From WRMS01 sp038562165 (lineage in GTDB: Bacteria; Bacillota; Peptococcia; DRI-13; UBA5745): a stretch of 64,000 nucleotides of DNA. A model generated the notes under the pieces. It searched no databases, was not told where the DNA came from, and was given only the letters and a program-made list of their open reading frames with translations. The position numbers were made by a program, and so were the translations under genes. The stretch lies in NCBI GenBank assembly GCA_038562165.1, contig JBCFAO010000002.1, positions 1-64,000 on the forward strand, given 5' to 3'. The number at the start of each line of letters is the position of its first letter. Positions within the stretch are counted from its first letter, which is position 1. Positions 61,893 to 64,000 of the stretch are shown here, in pieces.

Positions 61893-62657
61893 GTGGAAAA
61901 TAAATTAAAAATTTATGGCTTTAACAATCTGACCAAAGCCCTAAGTTTTAATATCTACGATGTCTGTTATGCCAAAAGCGAGAGGGAGCAGCGGGATTAC
62001 ATCAAATATATTGATGAGCAGTATAATTCCGAGCGCCTGACCAAAATTATGGAACATCTTACCGAGATGATCGGCGCCACGGTGCTTAGCATATCCAAGC
62101 AGGATTACGATCCCCAGGGAGCCAGCGCCACCTTTTTGATCGCTGAGAAGTCCATGCTGCCCCGGGCTGCCGGCGATACCATTGTGGCCCACCTGGATAA
62201 AAGCCACGCCACCGTCCATACTTATCCTGAGTACCATCCCGACAATTCTATTGCTACGTTCCGGGTAGACATCGACGTGGCTACCTGCGGCGAAATCACC
62301 CCCCTCAGCACTTTGGATTATCTGATCGGCAGCTTCGATTCCGATATCATCACCATGGATTACCGGGTGCGGGGCTTTACCAGGACAGTAGAGGGCCAAA
62401 AGCTCTATATGGATCATGATATCAAATCCATCCAGGATTATATCGAGGATGAGACCTTGAAGAAATATGACGCCATCGATGTCAATGTCTATCAGAACAA
62501 TCTTTTTCACACAAAGATGCTGATCAAAGAGATTGATTTGCAAAACTATCTGTTTAATCAGGACGTCTATGAGCTGCCGCCGAAAACCCGTCTGGAGATC
62601 ACCGAGTCTTTGCGGCGGGAGATGATTGAGATTTTTAGCGGCACCAATGTATTTTAA
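61893..62657 (+). CDS. speD: S-adenosylmethionine decarboxylase, E. coli SpeD type
   Basis: Encodes 254 residues from GTG 61893 (weak AGATGAGG site). The self-cleavage site of the proenzyme is visible as LDKSHATVHTYPEYHP (Lys103-Ser104), where Ser104 becomes the pyruvoyl group. FRVDIDVATCGEITPLSTLDYLIGSFDSDIITMDYRVRGFTR follows, as in the class 1A family (about 264 residues in E. coli). It makes decarboxylated SAM, the aminopropyl donor for spermidine. The next gene, a lysine/arginine decarboxylase, begins 22 bp on, so both serve polyamine synthesis. Confidence 0.92.
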   Translation: MENKLKIYGFNNLTKALSFNIYDVCYAKSEREQRDYIKYIDEQYNSERLTKIMEHLTEMIGATVLSISKQDYDPQGASATFLIAEKSMLPRAAGDTIVAHLDKSHATVHTYPEYHPDNSIATFRVDIDVATCGEITPLSTLDYLIGSFDSDIITMDYRVRGFTRTVEGQKLYMDHDIKSIQDYIEDETLKKYDAIDVNVYQNNLFHTKMLIKEIDLQNYLFNQDVYELPPKTRLEITESLRREMIEIFSGTNVF

Positions 62658-62679
62658 TGGCGACCAAAAGGAGGAGGCT

Positions 62680-64000
62680 ATGAACCAGGAGAGAGCCCCG
62701 ATTTATGAGGCCTTGCTTCGTTTTAAGCGGATGAGAATCGTGCCTTTTGACGTGCCGGGCCACAAAAGAGGCAAGGGCAACAGGGAATTGACGGATTTCC
62801 TGGGGGAAAGCTGCCTTTCTTTGGATGTTAATTCCATGAAACCTTTGGACAACCTTTGCCATCCCGTTTCCGTCATTAAGGAAGCGGAAGAATTGGCTGC
62901 CGCCGCTTTTGGCGCCAGGCACGCTTTTTTTATGGTCAACGGCACCACCTCCGCCGTCCAGAGCATGATCCTCACCGCCTGCAAAAAAGGGGATAAGATT
63001 ATTCTGCCCCGCAATGTCCACCGCAGCGTTATCAATGCCATGATCCTTTGCGGCGCCATACCCGTTTACATGAACCCCCAGGTCAACCCCAAGCTGGGCA
63101 TTGCTTTAGGCATTGCCCCGGCGGAGGCGGAGCGGGCTATCCGGCAGCATCCCGACGCCAAGGCGGTGCTGATCAACAATCCCACTTATTACGGCATCTG
63201 CTCGGATTTGAAGGCCATTGTGGATTTGGCTCACCGCCACGGGATGCTGGCTTTAGTGGACGAGGCCCACGGCACCCATTTTTATTTCGGCAAGGGCTTG
63301 CCCGTTTCCGGCATGGCTGCCGGCGCCGATATGGCCGCCGTCAGTATGCACAAATCCGGCGGTTCCCTGACCCAAAGCTCCTTTCTCCTGATCGGCGGCG
63401 GATTAAGCGCCGGTTATACCCGGCAGATCATCAACCTGACCCAGACCACCAGCGGCTCTTATCTTTTGCTGTCCAGCCTGGATCTTTCCCGCAAAAATAT
63501 GGCTTTAAATGGTCAGGCTATTTTTGAGAAGGTTTGCGAGATGGCCAACTATACCCGGGAGGAAATCAACAAAATAGGGGACTATTACGCTTTTTCCCGG
63601 GAGATTATCGACGGCGCCTCGGTTTATGATTACGATATCACCAAGCTGTCGGTATATACCCTGGATGTAGGGTTAGCGGGCATTGAGGTTTACGATATTC
63701 TGCGGGATGAGTACGATATTCAGGTGGAGTTCGGCGATATCGGCAATTTCCTGGCCTATCTTTCTGTGGGGGACCGGCGGCAGGACTTGGAGCGGCTGGT
63801 CAGTGCCCTGGCAGAAATCCGCCGCCGCAAAAAACGGGATAAAACCGGTATGTTCAATACGGAATATCTGACGCCCCAGGTGGTGATTTCGCCTCAGGAA
63901 GCTTTTTATGCGGAAAAACGGGCCTTGCCTATAGAAGAAAGCGGCGGCCAAATCTGCAGCGAGTTTGTCATGTGCTATCCGCCGGGGATTCCCATTTTGG
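62680..64000 (+). CDS. Orn/Lys/Arg decarboxylase (speA/cadA type), 3' end outside window
   Basis: About 440 codons are open to the end of the window without a stop, out of about 490 expected; the ribosome site AAAGGAGG precedes ATG 62680. Features of the fold-type I decarboxylases: PFDVPGHKRGKG (25-35), the ARHAFFMVNGTTSAVQSMILTAC helix, VDEAHGTHFYFG near 191 and the PLP lysine in SMHKSGGSLTQSS (Lys225). Neighbouring speD suggests arginine decarboxylase (first step of the agmatine route to putrescine) or lysine decarboxylase; sequence does not separate these safely. Confidence 0.88.
   Translation, partial: MNQERAPIYEALLRFKRMRIVPFDVPGHKRGKGNRELTDFLGESCLSLDVNSMKPLDNLCHPVSVIKEAEELAAAAFGARHAFFMVNGTTSAVQSMILTACKKGDKIILPRNVHRSVINAMILCGAIPVYMNPQVNPKLGIALGIAPAEAERAIRQHPDAKAVLINNPTYYGICSDLKAIVDLAHRHGMLALVDEAHGTHFYFGKGLPVSGMAAGADMAAVSMHKSGGSLTQSSFLLIGGGLSAGYTRQIINLTQTTSGSYLLLSSLDLSRKNMALNGQAIFEKVCEMANYTREEINKIGDYYAFSREIIDGASVYDYDITKLSVYTLDVGLAGIEVYDILRDEYDIQVEFGDIGNFLAYLSVGDRRQDLERLVSALAEIRRRKKRDKTGMFNTEYLTPQVVISPQEAFYAEKRALPIEESGGQICSEFVMCYPPGIPIL

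Overview
The window looks like the chromosome of an anaerobic, endospore-forming Firmicute (Clostridia or Negativicutes; the sequence does not settle which). Pointers are a SpoVT-type regulator, a dipicolinate-synthase-A-like protein, a YhcN/YlaJ-like spore lipoprotein, an oxygen-sensitive double-cubane protein with its activase, a minimal SUF-like Fe-S pair, S-layer-homology surface proteins, strong Shine-Dalgarno sites and frequent GTG/TTG starts.

1-8.4 kb: tail of a LemA gene, a DUF2207 membrane protein, a zinc-ribbon/SHOCT protein, a tiny zinc-ribbon protein and a 1797-residue secreted protein with Ig-like, InlB-type, SLH and LysM modules. These form one tightly packed, partly overlapping cluster. 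8.4-10.5 kb is mostly non-coding: a c-di-GMP-I riboswitch, a hairpin that covers the ribosome binding site of a 13-codon ORF, a sigma-like gene broken by one stop codon, a long structured leader-like stretch, then a PemK/MazF-type toxin and a 52-residue partner. 10.6-18.2 kb is mobile-element content: three serine-recombinase-family proteins, the middle one without a catalytic domain, followed by a calcineurin-like phosphoesterase and small cargo genes. The element appears to end near 18.4-18.5 kb, where a backbone ABC permease gene is cut off after about 95 codons.

18.4-47.6 kb is backbone: a radical SAM/substrate-binding-protein/permease operon (broken), spoVT-like and dpaA-like genes, the double-cubane pair, an array of 18-bp repeats, a methyltransferase gene with an in-frame TAG, secreted proteins of unknown role, a membrane-anchored spermidine-synthase-like protein, a second NMT1-type importer whose permease and ATPase are fused, a DUF421/DUF4363 pair, an aminotransferase, a two-component system, thymidylate kinase, the SmsC/SmsB pair and a Na/Pi-PhoU transporter.

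47.7-57.9 kb is an unusual surface locus: a PAS-AraC regulator, a free-standing PAS-like protein, a lipoprotein and a second giant SLH protein (1890 residues), closed by a convergent regulator that is a head-to-tail duplication of the same PAS-AraC unit. 58-61.6 kb carries an N-acyl-D-amino-acid deacylase with an adjacent permease. The window closes with a polyamine operon (speD, then a truncated lysine/arginine-type decarboxylase) preceded by a promoter and a leader terminator.

All family assignments come from reading motifs by eye; no database search was run.
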